Source: Bombilactobacillus mellifer (GTDB taxonomy: Bacteria > Bacillota > Bacilli > Lactobacillales > Lactobacillaceae). From it: a stretch of DNA of 64,000 bases. Location of the stretch: positions 1,221,304-1,285,303 of the forward strand of contig NZ_KQ034028.1 in NCBI RefSeq assembly GCF_000970795.1. Reading direction: 5' to 3'. A program made the position numbers and the translations under genes. Positions 44,719 through 54,270 of the stretch are shown here, one piece after another. The notes under the pieces are model-generated. The model did not search any database. It saw only the letters and a list, made by a program, of their open reading frames with translations, and had not been told where the DNA came from. Numbering within the stretch: position 1 is the stretch's first letter; every line of letters starts with the position of its first letter.

Positions 44719-46413
44719 ATGTCAAATGATTCTAACATTAACACTCAAGCTTTTTATTTAAATCCACAACGCAAGGTGGCTGTTCTAAATTATAATGAAA
44801 AATATATTGCGGATATTTTTGAATTACTCGATAGTGAGGAGCTACTCCAAATTGTTCAAGCATTCTTAGATCGGCGGCGCCATAAAACCGAAACTAATAA
44901 TGCATTTGAAGATCAAAGCGCCACCAAGTACGTCGCTACCATTAAAGCGATTATGCTCAATCAAAGTGCTGTTTTCCAACAATTTGATCGCACAGAAGTT
45001 TTGCAGAGTATTGAGGCTCTTTATTCCTTCTATCGTTCTTTCTTAAGAATTGCAGTTTTGAATCAGCATGATTCCAGCGTTATGGCTAATGGCTTCATGA
45101 ACATTGACAATCAATTTAATGATTTGGTTATTCACTTATATCGCACCATTGAAGAAAAACTACAAGGCTTTGCTAACAAAACATATCGCCAAGTCAGTGC
45201 CGGTTCTTCAGCCTGTATCTTGACACAATCTCATGACTGGCCGATTCCGGCAGGTTATGAAGCTTTAAAACCGATTCGATTTATTGATACTTTAATGCTT
45301 CGGCCACCAATGATGATGAAAACTCCCAGCAATAAACGCGAAGGAACTTTTACCGCAGTCGAACAAAATCCGATCCAGAAATTCACCGGCTCGCAAGATG
45401 AATGGTTCTGTTTCCCAGCCAAAATTGGTGAAAGCTTAGCTTATATCTATTTTCATCGTGATTATTTTGCCAGCGGTATTTCCCTAGCCAATTTATTTGA
45501 AGTTGCCGATGCAAAGAGTGTCATTGGTCATAAACCCGATTTAATTCTATTATTTGGGCTACAACATACCGAAGGCGATGTTTGCCATTATTATCATGAC
45601 ACCGACAATGATCTCTGGGTTGGAGAAGTCCCTTATAATGATAAAACCACTTATTTTGGTTATATGAAAAAGATGTGCTTGACATTACACAATTTGCATA
45701 TGATTTACCAAGGTAAATTGCCTATTCACGGTTCCATGGTTCAAATTAATTTTGCTAATGGTCAAAGCAAAAATGTGGTTTTCTTCGGTGATTCGGGTGC
45801 CGGTAAATCTGAGTCGATTGAAGCGTTGCAAGAAATTGCAGATGATCAAATTATCGATATTGAAACCATTTTTGATGATATGGGCAGTTTCACGCTCACT
45901 GATCATGATATTTATGCTCAAGGCACCGAAATCGGCGCTTTTGTCCGCTTAGATGATTTAAGTTCTGCGGTTGCTTTTAACAATATGGACCGGGGCATCT
46001 ATCTGAATCCTGATCAAAAAAATGCCCGTGTCATTATTCCTGCAGATTCTTATGCCCGCGTAATTGCCCATCATCCGATCGATATGTGGGTATATGCGAA
46101 TAATTATTCTGATAAAATCGGCGTGCACCGTTTTGCCACGGAAGATGAAGCCAAACAAACATTTATTGCTGGCAAACGTAAAGCTTTAGGTACGACGGAT
46201 GAAGTCGGTATGAGTACCACCTTTTTTGCGAATCCCTTTGGACCAGTCCAAGAAGAAGCCCGCACCCGTCCGATTATCGATCAAGTCTTCCAGCGTTTGT
46301 TTGATCACCATATTTACGTTGGTGAAATCTATACCCATCTGGGATATGATAAATCCAAAACCAGTTTGAACCAATCAGCTCAGGAATTATTAGATCTCCT
46401 GACCAACAGCTAA
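44719..46413 (+). CDS. PEP carboxykinase / HPr-kinase superfamily P-loop protein
   Basis: A 564-residue cytoplasmic protein. Residues about 337-375 read LPIHGSMVQINF then NVVFFGDSGAGKSESIEAL, combining a PEPCK-like strand-loop (compare HCSA...FFGLSGTGKT) with a Walker A (GDSGAGKS, 357-364) that is closer to HPr kinase (GDSGVGKSE). A following acidic stretch IDIETIFDDMGSF suggests metal ligands. The first 170 residues are helical and not recognisable. It is a possible lactobacillal PEPCK, but the canonical PEPCK active-site boxes differ, so substrate is uncertain. GGGG precedes the ATG; it stands alone. Confidence 0.7.
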   Translation: MSNDSNINTQAFYLNPQRKVAVLNYNEKYIADIFELLDSEELLQIVQAFLDRRRHKTETNNAFEDQSATKYVATIKAIMLNQSAVFQQFDRTEVLQSIEALYSFYRSFLRIAVLNQHDSSVMANGFMNIDNQFNDLVIHLYRTIEEKLQGFANKTYRQVSAGSSACILTQSHDWPIPAGYEALKPIRFIDTLMLRPPMMMKTPSNKREGTFTAVEQNPIQKFTGSQDEWFCFPAKIGESLAYIYFHRDYFASGISLANLFEVADAKSVIGHKPDLILLFGLQHTEGDVCHYYHDTDNDLWVGEVPYNDKTTYFGYMKKMCLTLHNLHMIYQGKLPIHGSMVQINFANGQSKNVVFFGDSGAGKSESIEALQEIADDQIIDIETIFDDMGSFTLTDHDIYAQGTEIGAFVRLDDLSSAVAFNNMDRGIYLNPDQKNARVIIPADSYARVIAHHPIDMWVYANNYSDKIGVHRFATEDEAKQTFIAGKRKALGTTDEVGMSTTFFANPFGPVQEEARTRPIIDQVFQRLFDHHIYVGEIYTHLGYDKSKTSLNQSAQELLDLLTNS

Positions 46414-46431
46414 TTGTTAGTAAAAGCAATC

Positions 46432-46463
46432 AAAAAATCCACTATCAAGTAGTGGATTTTTTT
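46432..46463 (+). terminator. Terminator of the PEPCK-like gene
   Basis: 10-bp stem (46435-46444 with 46450-46459), 5-nt loop, seven Ts. Confidence 0.9.
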
Positions 46464-46691
46464 GTGCCATCCTAGCGATGACTAGCGCTCAAGACATAAC
46501 AACATCTAGTGGCCTGAAACGTGTAAAAATTTATTTCTACTAGTAAAAAGCCAAATGATCAGCTCAATTTCACTCACAATTGTTCTCAAATACTCTGCTG
46601 TTTTGGCATGCCCTGTGGATAGATAAAAACTGAGAAGACGGACGGCAATAGCCATTTTGAAACCAAACTAATTCAGTGGCTGGCACTTATT

Positions 46692-47213
46692 TTACTGTTT
46701 GAAGGCTGCTAATTGCTGGTTCAAGTAGTCCACCACTGCCGTATAGTGCGCCAAACCATAGCCCACCGTGATTTTTTGTGAATCCGTAATGCCCTCTTGC
46801 TCCCATTGCTGCAGACTACTTTGTAAATGGTTAATTTGTGCTGTTTTCAACTGAATTTCTTTTTCCATCAAGTTAATAATTTGGGAGCGACTTAAATTAT
46901 CGCCAAAAAAAAGTTTCATTAAAAAATCCGATTTAAAAACTTCTGCCACTGCATCAGAATTCAAATAAGTCTGTAACTCTTTTTTCCCGGCAGCCGTAAT
47001 TGAAAAAACATTCTTATTCGGCTTATCAGCCTGAATAATGGTTTGTTTGACTACTTTACCTTCTTGTTCCAATTTTTTTAAAGTAGGATAAATCATCCCA
47101 TAAGTACCATCATAAAAATAAGAAATTTGATTTTTTAGGACATCATTAATTTCATAGCCTGTTTGCGGTTTGTTCCGTAAAATTCCCAGAATAACCTCTC
47201 TACCTTTCATCAT
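46692..47213 (-). CDS. PadR family transcriptional regulator (larger type)
   Basis: A 173-residue PadR repressor: wHTH with REVILGILRNKPQTGYEIND, GMIYPTLKKLEQEGKV and FSITAAGKKELQ, plus a C-terminal helical dimer domain (residues about 90-173, LMEKEIQLKTAQINHLQS). It belongs to the larger (Vir_act_alpha_C) subgroup. Several ATGs are possible; 47213 has the best spacing to AAAAAGG. It is divergent from the DHA2 exporter, over whose promoter lies an inverted repeat, so it is the likely repressor. Confidence 0.9.
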   Translation of the reverse strand: MMKGREVILGILRNKPQTGYEINDVLKNQISYFYDGTYGMIYPTLKKLEQEGKVVKQTIIQADKPNKNVFSITAAGKKELQTYLNSDAVAEVFKSDFLMKLFFGDNLSRSQIINLMEKEIQLKTAQINHLQSSLQQWEQEGITDSQKITVGYGLAHYTAVVDYLNQQLAAFKQ

Positions 47214-47273
47214 TATCATCCTTTTTATTTTTCATCATATCATTGGCAGATAATCTTTTCAGTATTTATATAA

Positions 47274-47302
47274 TTGACAACTATATTAATTATGTTTATA
47301 TT
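47274..47302 (+). promoter_or_regulatory. Promoter of the DHA2 exporter
   Basis: TTGACA (47274-47279), 17-bp spacer, TATATT (47297-47302), 31 bp before the ATG. Confidence 0.75.
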
Positions 47303-47317
47303 AATGTTATTAATATA
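47283..47317. promoter_or_regulatory. Probable PadR operator
   Basis: TATATTAAT occurs at 47283-47291 and again at 47297-47305, and its inverse ATTAATATA at 47309-47317, so a 9-bp inverted repeat with a 3-bp centre overlaps the -10 box. The adjacent PadR gene makes it a likely operator. Confidence 0.65.
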
Positions 47318-47333
47318 AAAAGAAGGGCTACTC

Positions 47334-49034
47334 ATGCGTATTCGCAATAGATTAATTATTCTGGCTATGTCTATTGGTATTTTTTTATGTATGCTGGATA
47401 CCACTGTCATGAATGTCGCTTTACCTGCTATTCAGTCTAGTCTGGCGGTGCACTTGGATAAATTATCTTGGGCTTTGAACATCTATACTATTTTGTTTGC
47501 CACTTTAACCATTCCTTTGAGCAAATTAGCGGAGCGCTGGGGAATTAACAAAACTTATATTGTCGGTTTACTTATTTTTATAAGTGGTTCAATGATTTCA
47601 GCAGTAGCTCAAAACTTACTCAGCTTAATTATTGGCCGGGCTGGACAAAGCATTGGTGCGGCAATTGTTTTTCCGTTATCTTTAACTATTGGTATTAGTT
47701 CTGTAGATCTGGCCGCGCGAAAAGGTGTGATTGCTGTCTTAGGCATTACTCAAGGTCTAGCCTCTGCTTTAGGTCCCACTATTGGCGGCTGTGTTACTCA
47801 ATTTTGGTCTTGGCGCTGGATTTTTATAATTAACATTCCTTTGTCTCTTTTTTCTTTGCTTATTTGTTTCTTGGGACTGACGTTAAATGAAACTAAGCAA
47901 AAAGAACCCTTGGACCTTTGGGGTTCTCTTTTCAGCATGATCACTTTGTTCGCCTTTACTTTGGGTCTAGTGCAAGGACGTGCGTGGTGCTGGCATAGTG
48001 AGACAATTATCGGTTTATTTATAACCGCCTTAGTTGCTTTAATACTCTTTATCATTTGCGAGTCTCAATCACAACATCCTATGGTACCGCTGGCGCTCTT
48101 TGGCAATCAAGAATTTACAGGGGCGGCTATTACGATTGTTTGCAGCAATCTCTTTTTAGTGGCCGTGACCGTCATCTTACCAACTTACTTCACCAAAATT
48201 CAAAACAAAACGGAATTAACTGCAGCCTTTTTAATTACGCCCATTACGGGGATGATTTTTATCTTTTCGCCACTGGCCGCTGTGTTCATTGATCAATTAG
48301 GAGCGCGGCGCGTCTTAGCAATAGGTTTTTTATTAATGACAGGCAGTTTTTGGCTGTTTTCCACAATTAATATGAAAAACTTGACTCTCGTAATTATCAG
48401 CTGCTTAATTTTGGGAATGGGTTATGGGATTATCACGGGCCCGATTACTGTTTTGGCAGCTTCCGATTTTCAAGGAACGTTACTAAATGCTTCGCAAAGT
48501 GTGGCGGGAGTTCTGCGTCAAATCGGTATTTCTTTGGCGATCGCCATTTATGTCAGCGGCTTATATGGTAATTTAGTCACAGCGCGCACCCAGGCTACGC
48601 AATATATTCAAGCAGAAGTCGCGACGTTAAAAATTCCCATGGCTAAAAAACAACTACTGACCCACCAAGCGTTGCAGGCTTTAAGTCACCATTCTTCTAA
48701 AACGACGACTAATTATTTTACTGTCCAAGACAAACAACAAATTGTTCAAGCACAATATATTAAAAGCTTACAGCAGCAACCGCAAGACTTGTCTCCAGAC
48801 AGGCAACAACAGCTGCACCAACACATTCAAATCCAGGTGGAGCACAAACTAACTAAGATCAATCGACAAATTAACACTGTAATTCATAAAATTCATCGGT
48901 TTGCCACACGCCAATATGATCAGGCTTTTGCGAAATTATATCGTGCTTCTGTAATATTCGTTTTTCTGTCGACTCTCAGTTGCTTACTGTTTCCTGCCAA
49001 AAAAGTTACACCTGAACCCAGCCGGTCCAAATAA
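47334..49034 (+). CDS. MFS drug exporter, DHA2 family (14 TMS)
   Basis: A 566-residue major facilitator of the EmrB/QacA type. N-terminal FLCMLDTTVMNVALPAIQ (motif D1, with the membrane Asp), motif A-like LSKLAERWG, motif C GITQGLASALGPTIGG and about 14 helices are visible. A hydrophilic, Gln-rich insert (about residues 425-525, QQQPQDLSPDRQQQLHQHI) before the last helix is long for the family. It likely exports lipophilic drugs or host compounds by proton antiport, induced through the neighbouring PadR repressor. Confidence 0.92.
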   Translation: MRIRNRLIILAMSIGIFLCMLDTTVMNVALPAIQSSLAVHLDKLSWALNIYTILFATLTIPLSKLAERWGINKTYIVGLLIFISGSMISAVAQNLLSLIIGRAGQSIGAAIVFPLSLTIGISSVDLAARKGVIAVLGITQGLASALGPTIGGCVTQFWSWRWIFIINIPLSLFSLLICFLGLTLNETKQKEPLDLWGSLFSMITLFAFTLGLVQGRAWCWHSETIIGLFITALVALILFIICESQSQHPMVPLALFGNQEFTGAAITIVCSNLFLVAVTVILPTYFTKIQNKTELTAAFLITPITGMIFIFSPLAAVFIDQLGARRVLAIGFLLMTGSFWLFSTINMKNLTLVIISCLILGMGYGIITGPITVLAASDFQGTLLNASQSVAGVLRQIGISLAIAIYVSGLYGNLVTARTQATQYIQAEVATLKIPMAKKQLLTHQALQALSHHSSKTTTNYFTVQDKQQIVQAQYIKSLQQQPQDLSPDRQQQLHQHIQIQVEHKLTKINRQINTVIHKIHRFATRQYDQAFAKLYRASVIFVFLSTLSCLLFPAKKVTPEPSRSK

Positions 49035-49255
49035 TTGCTTAACTTTGATTTCAACCAATTGAATCCATTTAAACGACCACTACCAAGAGGCCTATTGCTA
49101 ATTATTGATGTTAACCAGAAGAGTGTTTGGTCAACCTAGCCATATTTGATGTTTTTCAGATAACTTATTCTTGGTTCAAGCCTTAATTGTTCCTAATTAC
49201 TACTCAATCCCTAATCTTTTTTCCCTTAGACAGATGCACCCAATTTTACCTTTTT

Positions 49256-51229
49256 CTACTTTATTGAATAAGACACTTGATCTGTGATGTCACAAATTTC
49301 AGAAATTTTTGCAATAATCGCTAAAATAACGGTTGCCGAAAAATTCGTTTCAACTATCGTACCATTTTCCAGCCTTGATGGATGGTGCCAATTACCTCCA
49401 AATAGCATTCGTTTCAATTGAGGATTGGCTTTAATACGTTCATAATTAAGGCTATCTTTATTCCAAATATCATTCAGAAAAGTTAGCAACATCTGACGCC
49501 AAGATTTGACCGAATACTCATTCTCATTCAGTGTAATGAAAATAGGTTTTTTACCAGTTACATCAATTGCTTGATCAATTGTATACTCACCGGAAAGTTC
49601 TTCTTCATTTGCCTCTTTGATGTTTGGTTTTGGAAAGATATTCGTTAATTCTTTAGCCAGTTTTTCTGTACGATCAATGATAGCTTCTCGATTCCAACGA
49701 TCATAGCTTTTGGCTATCTCTCAAGTCAGAGAAACATTGGAGTTTTTATAGAAGTCTTTCTTATCAGCATAAAGATTATTACTCATTTCCTGATTATACA
49801 TAGTAAGGGTGAGATTACCAATTGTGTTGCCATACTGCTCTTTAACTTTATCGGCATTGGCTACCTGCAAGCGCCATTCAGCATTTAACCTTTGAGGTAA
49901 AATATGTTCTACCTGGGCATTATCAAAGTCGATTGTTTCCTTTGTTCTATGCTCTTCCAAAATTACTAAAGCTAACTTGGCTAAGTGATTCCTTTGATGA
50001 TAAAGATCTTCTTTCATCAAGCTTTCGGATAATTTATCATCATCTGGGAACTTATTTTTTAACAAGCGCAACAATCTTGTTTTTAAATTGCCACCATCTT
50101 GAGATAAACCACAAAGAGCGACAACGATCTTATCTAGTCCATTGGAGGGCATTTTACATGCTTTTAGCCTAAACAAATAGCTTTCTAAAATGTGCGCCAG
50201 CTCATTGAGTTCTGCTTGTTTAATTTGTCCAGAGTCCACTAAATCTAGCAATAGCATTAAATAAGGGAAAACCACCTTGATATCCATCACATTTATATGA
50301 CTTAAAATCTTGCTAAACGCAACATCATTCGATTTATGATTCAGTATTTGATCATAGTAGCCTGCAAATTTAAAGAGGTCCGCTAAGGCTTTTTCAGGTC
50401 TTAATCTTTCAGTAATAAAATAGTTCTTATAACTACCATATACATCATTTTTCTTCACTGACACATGGGTTTTCACCACCAGATAATGGCGAATAAACTC
50501 CGCAAAAGTCTTAGTCGGAAACATGCGTTCCATTTTGACCCAATATTTTTTATAAAGTTCAGCTTGCTGCTGAGAGTCCAGCTTCATTAAAAGAAAGTTA
50601 CGTACTAAATCTGATGGTGATAATGATACCCCTGTAGAGTTTAAGCTTTCAAAAATAACTTGAGGGTTTTCCTCATTTGGATTATTACTTAGCTCAATAT
50701 AAACCATATTAAAATGATTCATGGCCTCATAGAGTTGAGAACTGTCAATATCTGAATTAGTAATTAATTTTTGGAAAAGATGATAATTATCGATTACTTT
50801 AGACGGCTTATTAAATTGAGTTATGCCGTTCATAACTGAACTAAATGCTTCATAATCATGTTCAACCGGTTTGAATTTTAAATGACCATTATCCGCAAGA
50901 TATTTATTCGTTAAATATTCTTCTTCAATTTCTGCCTGATCTTGTTCATCCGCCTCTGACAATGCTTTTAAAAGTAGTGTCAGGCTTATCAATCTTTGCT
51001 GTCCGTCAATGATACGATAAATATGACTCATCTTGTTGCCGGTCTCTGTAACATAAACAATGGCCCCTATAAAATGATCAGTATCGTTTTGCACTGCAAG
51101 AGTTAAATCTTTAAAAAGCTGCTCACATTGATCTCTACCCCATTCATAATTTCGTTGAAACACAGGAATTTCAAAAATTGTTTTCCCGCTTCCTAAGAAA
51201 TCAAATAGGTGTATACTATCAGCTTTCAC
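49256..51229 (-). pseudogene. GmrSD-type restriction endonuclease (DUF262 + DUF1524), broken by an in-frame TGA
   Basis: A 657-codon reading frame carrying one stop (TGA, 49723-49721) after codon 502. The N-terminal DUF262 domain has QRNYEW (25-30) and DGQQRL (75-80), the nucleotide-dependent GmrS features. The DUF1524 domain has the HNH-like HILPQ (about 442) and GNTIGNLTLT. After the TGA the same frame continues for 154 sense codons (REI-type region, then DRWNREAIIDRTEKLAKEL) to a natural stop. The family defends against phages with modified DNA. The preceding residues LT and following EIAKSYDRW suggest CGA-to-TGA (Arg codon). Confidence 0.87.
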
Positions 51230-51259
51230 GCTATTGTTCCCTCCCGAATTTACTTTGTC

Positions 51260-51412
51260 TTAATTTTTACAATATACCTTCTGGGGCATGCATACCTGAT
51301 CTCCCAAAAGGTTCTGATGATAAAATTGTTGGTCCGTAAACAATTCTAGTGAAACCTTAGGATTAAAACTCAGAGCTTTTCCAAATTTATAAATTAAAAT
51401 TTCACTTTTCAC
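51260..51412 (-). CDS. Possible small ORF upstream of the restriction gene, 50 aa
   Basis: A GTG-initiated 50-codon frame (MKSEILIYKFGKALSFNP...VYCKN) with a GAAGAAG-like site a few bases upstream, ending 30 bp before the restriction gene start on the same strand. The amino-acid mix looks protein-like rather than AT-random, but no family is recognised. It could be a remnant of a larger gene or an untranslated leader. Low confidence. Confidence 0.3.
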   Translation of the reverse strand: MKSEILIYKFGKALSFNPKVSLELFTDQQFYHQNLLGDQVCMPQKVYCKN

Positions 51413-51767
51413 ATAAATTCTTCTTCAGCTAAACAACACTAGCTTCTCTTATGCGTCCAAAGTTTATCCAGTTAATAAAATATTTTTTTAATATGATTAT
51501 AGCAAACTTATTTATCAGGCGGGCATTCAATCTTGGTATTTATCAAATTAGCTAAACAATGTGCCAACTACTTTTTATAGTATACGTCTAATCTAATAAT
51601 CTTCCGTGCCCAGTAACTAGTTAGACAATCTTCCAATGGTTAATCATCTTCTAATTTATTTTATAATTGTTATTAATCCTACTAATTTGTGGCTGATGGA
51701 TATATCATCGTCCAAAACACAGTGCTCGCTAAAAGCAGCGCAGATTCATTCCTCTTTTCAGCCAAAC
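51413..51767. other. Gene-free interval between restriction gene and rlmCD terminator
   Basis: AT-rich, no ORF with a ribosome site on either strand and no known RNA motif. Confidence 0.4.
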
Positions 51768-51813
51768 AAAAAAGTGGACTAATTCGCTCCACACAAACGA
51801 AATTAGTCCACTT
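51768..51813 (-). terminator. Terminator of the pcrA-to-rlmCD operon
   Basis: 13-bp perfect stem (51772-51784 with 51801-51813), 16-nt loop and six Ts on the minus strand, 24 bp after the rlmCD stop. Confidence 0.92.
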
Positions 51814-51837
51814 CCAAGCTGTCACGCAAACCTTGCT

Positions 51838-53202
51838 CTATGCTTTTTTTATACGTTTTAACACGGTGACACTTTCCACATGCTTAGTCATTGGAAACAT
51901 ATCCACAGGTGTACACTGAGTAATTAAATACTGTTCTTGCAATAATTGGCAATCGCGTGCTAAAGTCGCGGGGTTGCAGCTAATATAGACAATTTTTGAC
52001 GGCTGTAAAGCCTGAATGCTACTAATTAAACTATGATCCAAGCCTTTACGTGGAGGATCAACCACTAACACATCTAACTTTTGGCGGTTCTGCGCCCAAT
52101 TATTCAATACCGTTTCCGTTTTACCCTGAATAAATTCCACATTGGAAAGATTATTCAGCGTGGCATTCCTGCGCGCGTCTTGGACTGCCTGAGGCACCAC
52201 CTCAATACCAATTACTTTTTGCGCCTGCGGGGCTAAGCTTAAACTGATCGTGCCAATACCACAATACGCATCGACAACAGTTTGTTCTCCCGTCAACTCT
52301 GCGGCTCTTATAGCTAATTGATACAATTTAGCAGTTTGTTCGGGATTAATTTGATAAAAAGATTGTGGCGAAATGCGAAACTGATGACCCAATATCTCAT
52401 CGGTAATATACTTTTGACCTGCTACTAATTTAAACTCGGGGCCTAAAATGACATTAGTAGGTTTTGAATTCACATTTAAATATAATGAAGTAACTTGCGG
52501 TAGTTTGGCAATTTGCGCCAAAACCGCTGATAAATGGGGAATTTTCGTAGTTAAAACTATTAATACGACCATCAATTCACCACTAGCTGCTGCTTGCCGG
52601 ACCATAATTTCACGCACTTGTCCTTGATGATGGACCTCATCATAGCCTTGTAATTGATAAGCGCGTAGCAAATCACGAATTTGATTGATTGTTTGATCAA
52701 TTGCCGGAGCCTGAATTAAATAATCATCCAATGGAATCAACTCGTGAGAGCGACTGCGAAAGAAGCCTGTAGTGGCTTGACCAGCCACCGTGCGTACCGG
52801 AATTTGAGCCTTATTACGATAAGCTAAAGGGTGTTCAGCGCCAACAGTTGGTTGCACCGTTACTTTTAAGCCTTGTTTAGCCAAAGTTGTTTGTAGTTGT
52901 TGGCGTTTAAACTCCAACTGTTGGGGATAAGCTAAATGAATTAAGGGGGCAATTCCCGTTTGGACATACTTTTGATTTACCTGTTCCACCCGATAAGGGG
53001 ACTTTTGGCGAATGTGTAGGGTTTTGGCAAAGCCAAATTTGCGACCGATTTTTGTAATTACTGCAGTTACTTCTTCGCCAGGCAAAGCATTTTGCACAAA
53101 TAAAGAATAGCCTTCGACTTTAGCTACACCCAAACCGGCATAAGATAAATCAGTAATCGTTAAATCTACAGTTTGATTTTTGGTCAAATTAATTTTTTTC
53201 AT
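51838..53202 (-). CDS. rlmD: 23S rRNA (uracil-C5)-methyltransferase, RlmCD/RumA family (copy 2)
   Basis: A 454-residue m5U methyltransferase paralogous to the gene at 25933. The TRAM domain (LTITDLSYAGLGVAKVEGY), SAM loop DAYCGIGTISLSLAPQ, DPPRKGLDHSLI, the catalytic SCNPATLARD and HVESVTVLKRI are all intact. AAGGAG lies 4 nt before ATG 53202. Its place after dagK matches Bacillus yefA (rlmCD), so this copy is the positional orthologue. Target uridine is unknown. Confidence 0.92.
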   Translation of the reverse strand: MKKINLTKNQTVDLTITDLSYAGLGVAKVEGYSLFVQNALPGEEVTAVITKIGRKFGFAKTLHIRQKSPYRVEQVNQKYVQTGIAPLIHLAYPQQLEFKRQQLQTTLAKQGLKVTVQPTVGAEHPLAYRNKAQIPVRTVAGQATTGFFRSRSHELIPLDDYLIQAPAIDQTINQIRDLLRAYQLQGYDEVHHQGQVREIMVRQAAASGELMVVLIVLTTKIPHLSAVLAQIAKLPQVTSLYLNVNSKPTNVILGPEFKLVAGQKYITDEILGHQFRISPQSFYQINPEQTAKLYQLAIRAAELTGEQTVVDAYCGIGTISLSLAPQAQKVIGIEVVPQAVQDARRNATLNNLSNVEFIQGKTETVLNNWAQNRQKLDVLVVDPPRKGLDHSLISSIQALQPSKIVYISCNPATLARDCQLLQEQYLITQCTPVDMFPMTKHVESVTVLKRIKKA

Positions 53203-53267
53203 GGGGCTCCTTATTAAAAAAGATCGGCACAATAATTTGTGGTCGACCTTTGAATGAATATTTCACT

Positions 53268-54260
53268 TTATTTTTGTTTTAAAGAATCAACACTTTGAAC
53301 AAATTGCTGTTCTGCCTGTTGTTCATCCGGTGTTTCCGAACTAATCGAACGATCCGGGATTGCATCTACATCCGCAAAGATTTCCAAATGATGAGGTAAC
53401 ACTGAAAACTTCATTGGCGCATCACCGCCATACTCGCCATCTAAATTAATCATGATTTTGTGATTATCATTAGGCTTCACAAAGAGGTGGCTGGTTTTAG
53501 TATAAATAATTTTGGGATCATTAATATGGGATCCACCCTTTAAAGCCTTAGCCACTAAAATCAAAATTTCAGCAATGTTGGCTCCTTTGACAATCAGTAA
53601 TGAAAGCTTGCCGTCACCTAGTTCGGCATCGGGGGCGATTTGCTCAAAACCGCCGACTGAATTCGTTAAGCCGGACAAAAACAAAGTAACATCACCATCA
53701 TAACATCCCTGGTCATATTCAATGTGCATATTTATCGGCTTAATCCGCGGTAACATTTCGGCGCCCTTTACCAAATAAGCTAAGTAGCCCAAAATGGATT
53801 TATACTCTGAAGGAACTTCATATGTTATTTCAGAAATGGAGCCGCCCCCAGCAATATTCATAAAGTAATGTGATCCAGCTTTTCCAATATCCATGGGTAA
53901 GGTTTGCTTTTTTAAAATTAGCTGAGCCGCAGCTACAGGATCATTGCGGGGTATTTTCAAAGCACGCGCATAATCGTTAGTTGTTCCTCCCGGAATAATC
54001 GCTAACTGTGGCCGCTGCGCTAACGGTGACAAGCCATTGACCACTTCATTTAAGGTGCCATCGCCCCCGGCAGCTACGATTAAGTCAAAACCAGCTTCTG
54101 CTGCTCGCCGGGCTTCTGTTTGTGCGGATAGCGGTTGGGGCGTCGTGCGAAAAGCACTTGCTTCATAACCCGCAGCTTCTAAAACATCTAAAATATCTGC
54201 CACGGATTTGAGTATTGTTTCATTGCCGGAGCTGGGATTATAGATCAACCGAGCTTTCAT
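53268..54260 (-). CDS. dagK: Diacylglycerol kinase (DgkB/YerQ family)
   Basis: A 330-residue soluble lipid kinase of the DAGK catalytic family, phosphorylating diacylglycerol released by lipoteichoic acid synthesis. N-terminal RLIYNPSSGN, the ATP-binding AAGGDGTLNEVVNGL, IPGGTTNDYARAL and the C-terminal NLDGEYGGDAPMKFSVLP are diagnostic. ATG 54260 has AAGAGG 6 nt upstream; ATG 54266 overlaps it. It follows gatB by about 10 bp and continues to rlmCD, an order shared with Bacillus. Confidence 0.94.
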   Translation of the reverse strand: MKARLIYNPSSGNETILKSVADILDVLEAAGYEASAFRTTPQPLSAQTEARRAAEAGFDLIVAAGGDGTLNEVVNGLSPLAQRPQLAIIPGGTTNDYARALKIPRNDPVAAAQLILKKQTLPMDIGKAGSHYFMNIAGGGSISEITYEVPSEYKSILGYLAYLVKGAEMLPRIKPINMHIEYDQGCYDGDVTLFLSGLTNSVGGFEQIAPDAELGDGKLSLLIVKGANIAEILILVAKALKGGSHINDPKIIYTKTSHLFVKPNDNHKIMINLDGEYGGDAPMKFSVLPHHLEIFADVDAIPDRSISSETPDEQQAEQQFVQSVDSLKQK

Positions 54261-54270
54261 TTGCATCCTC

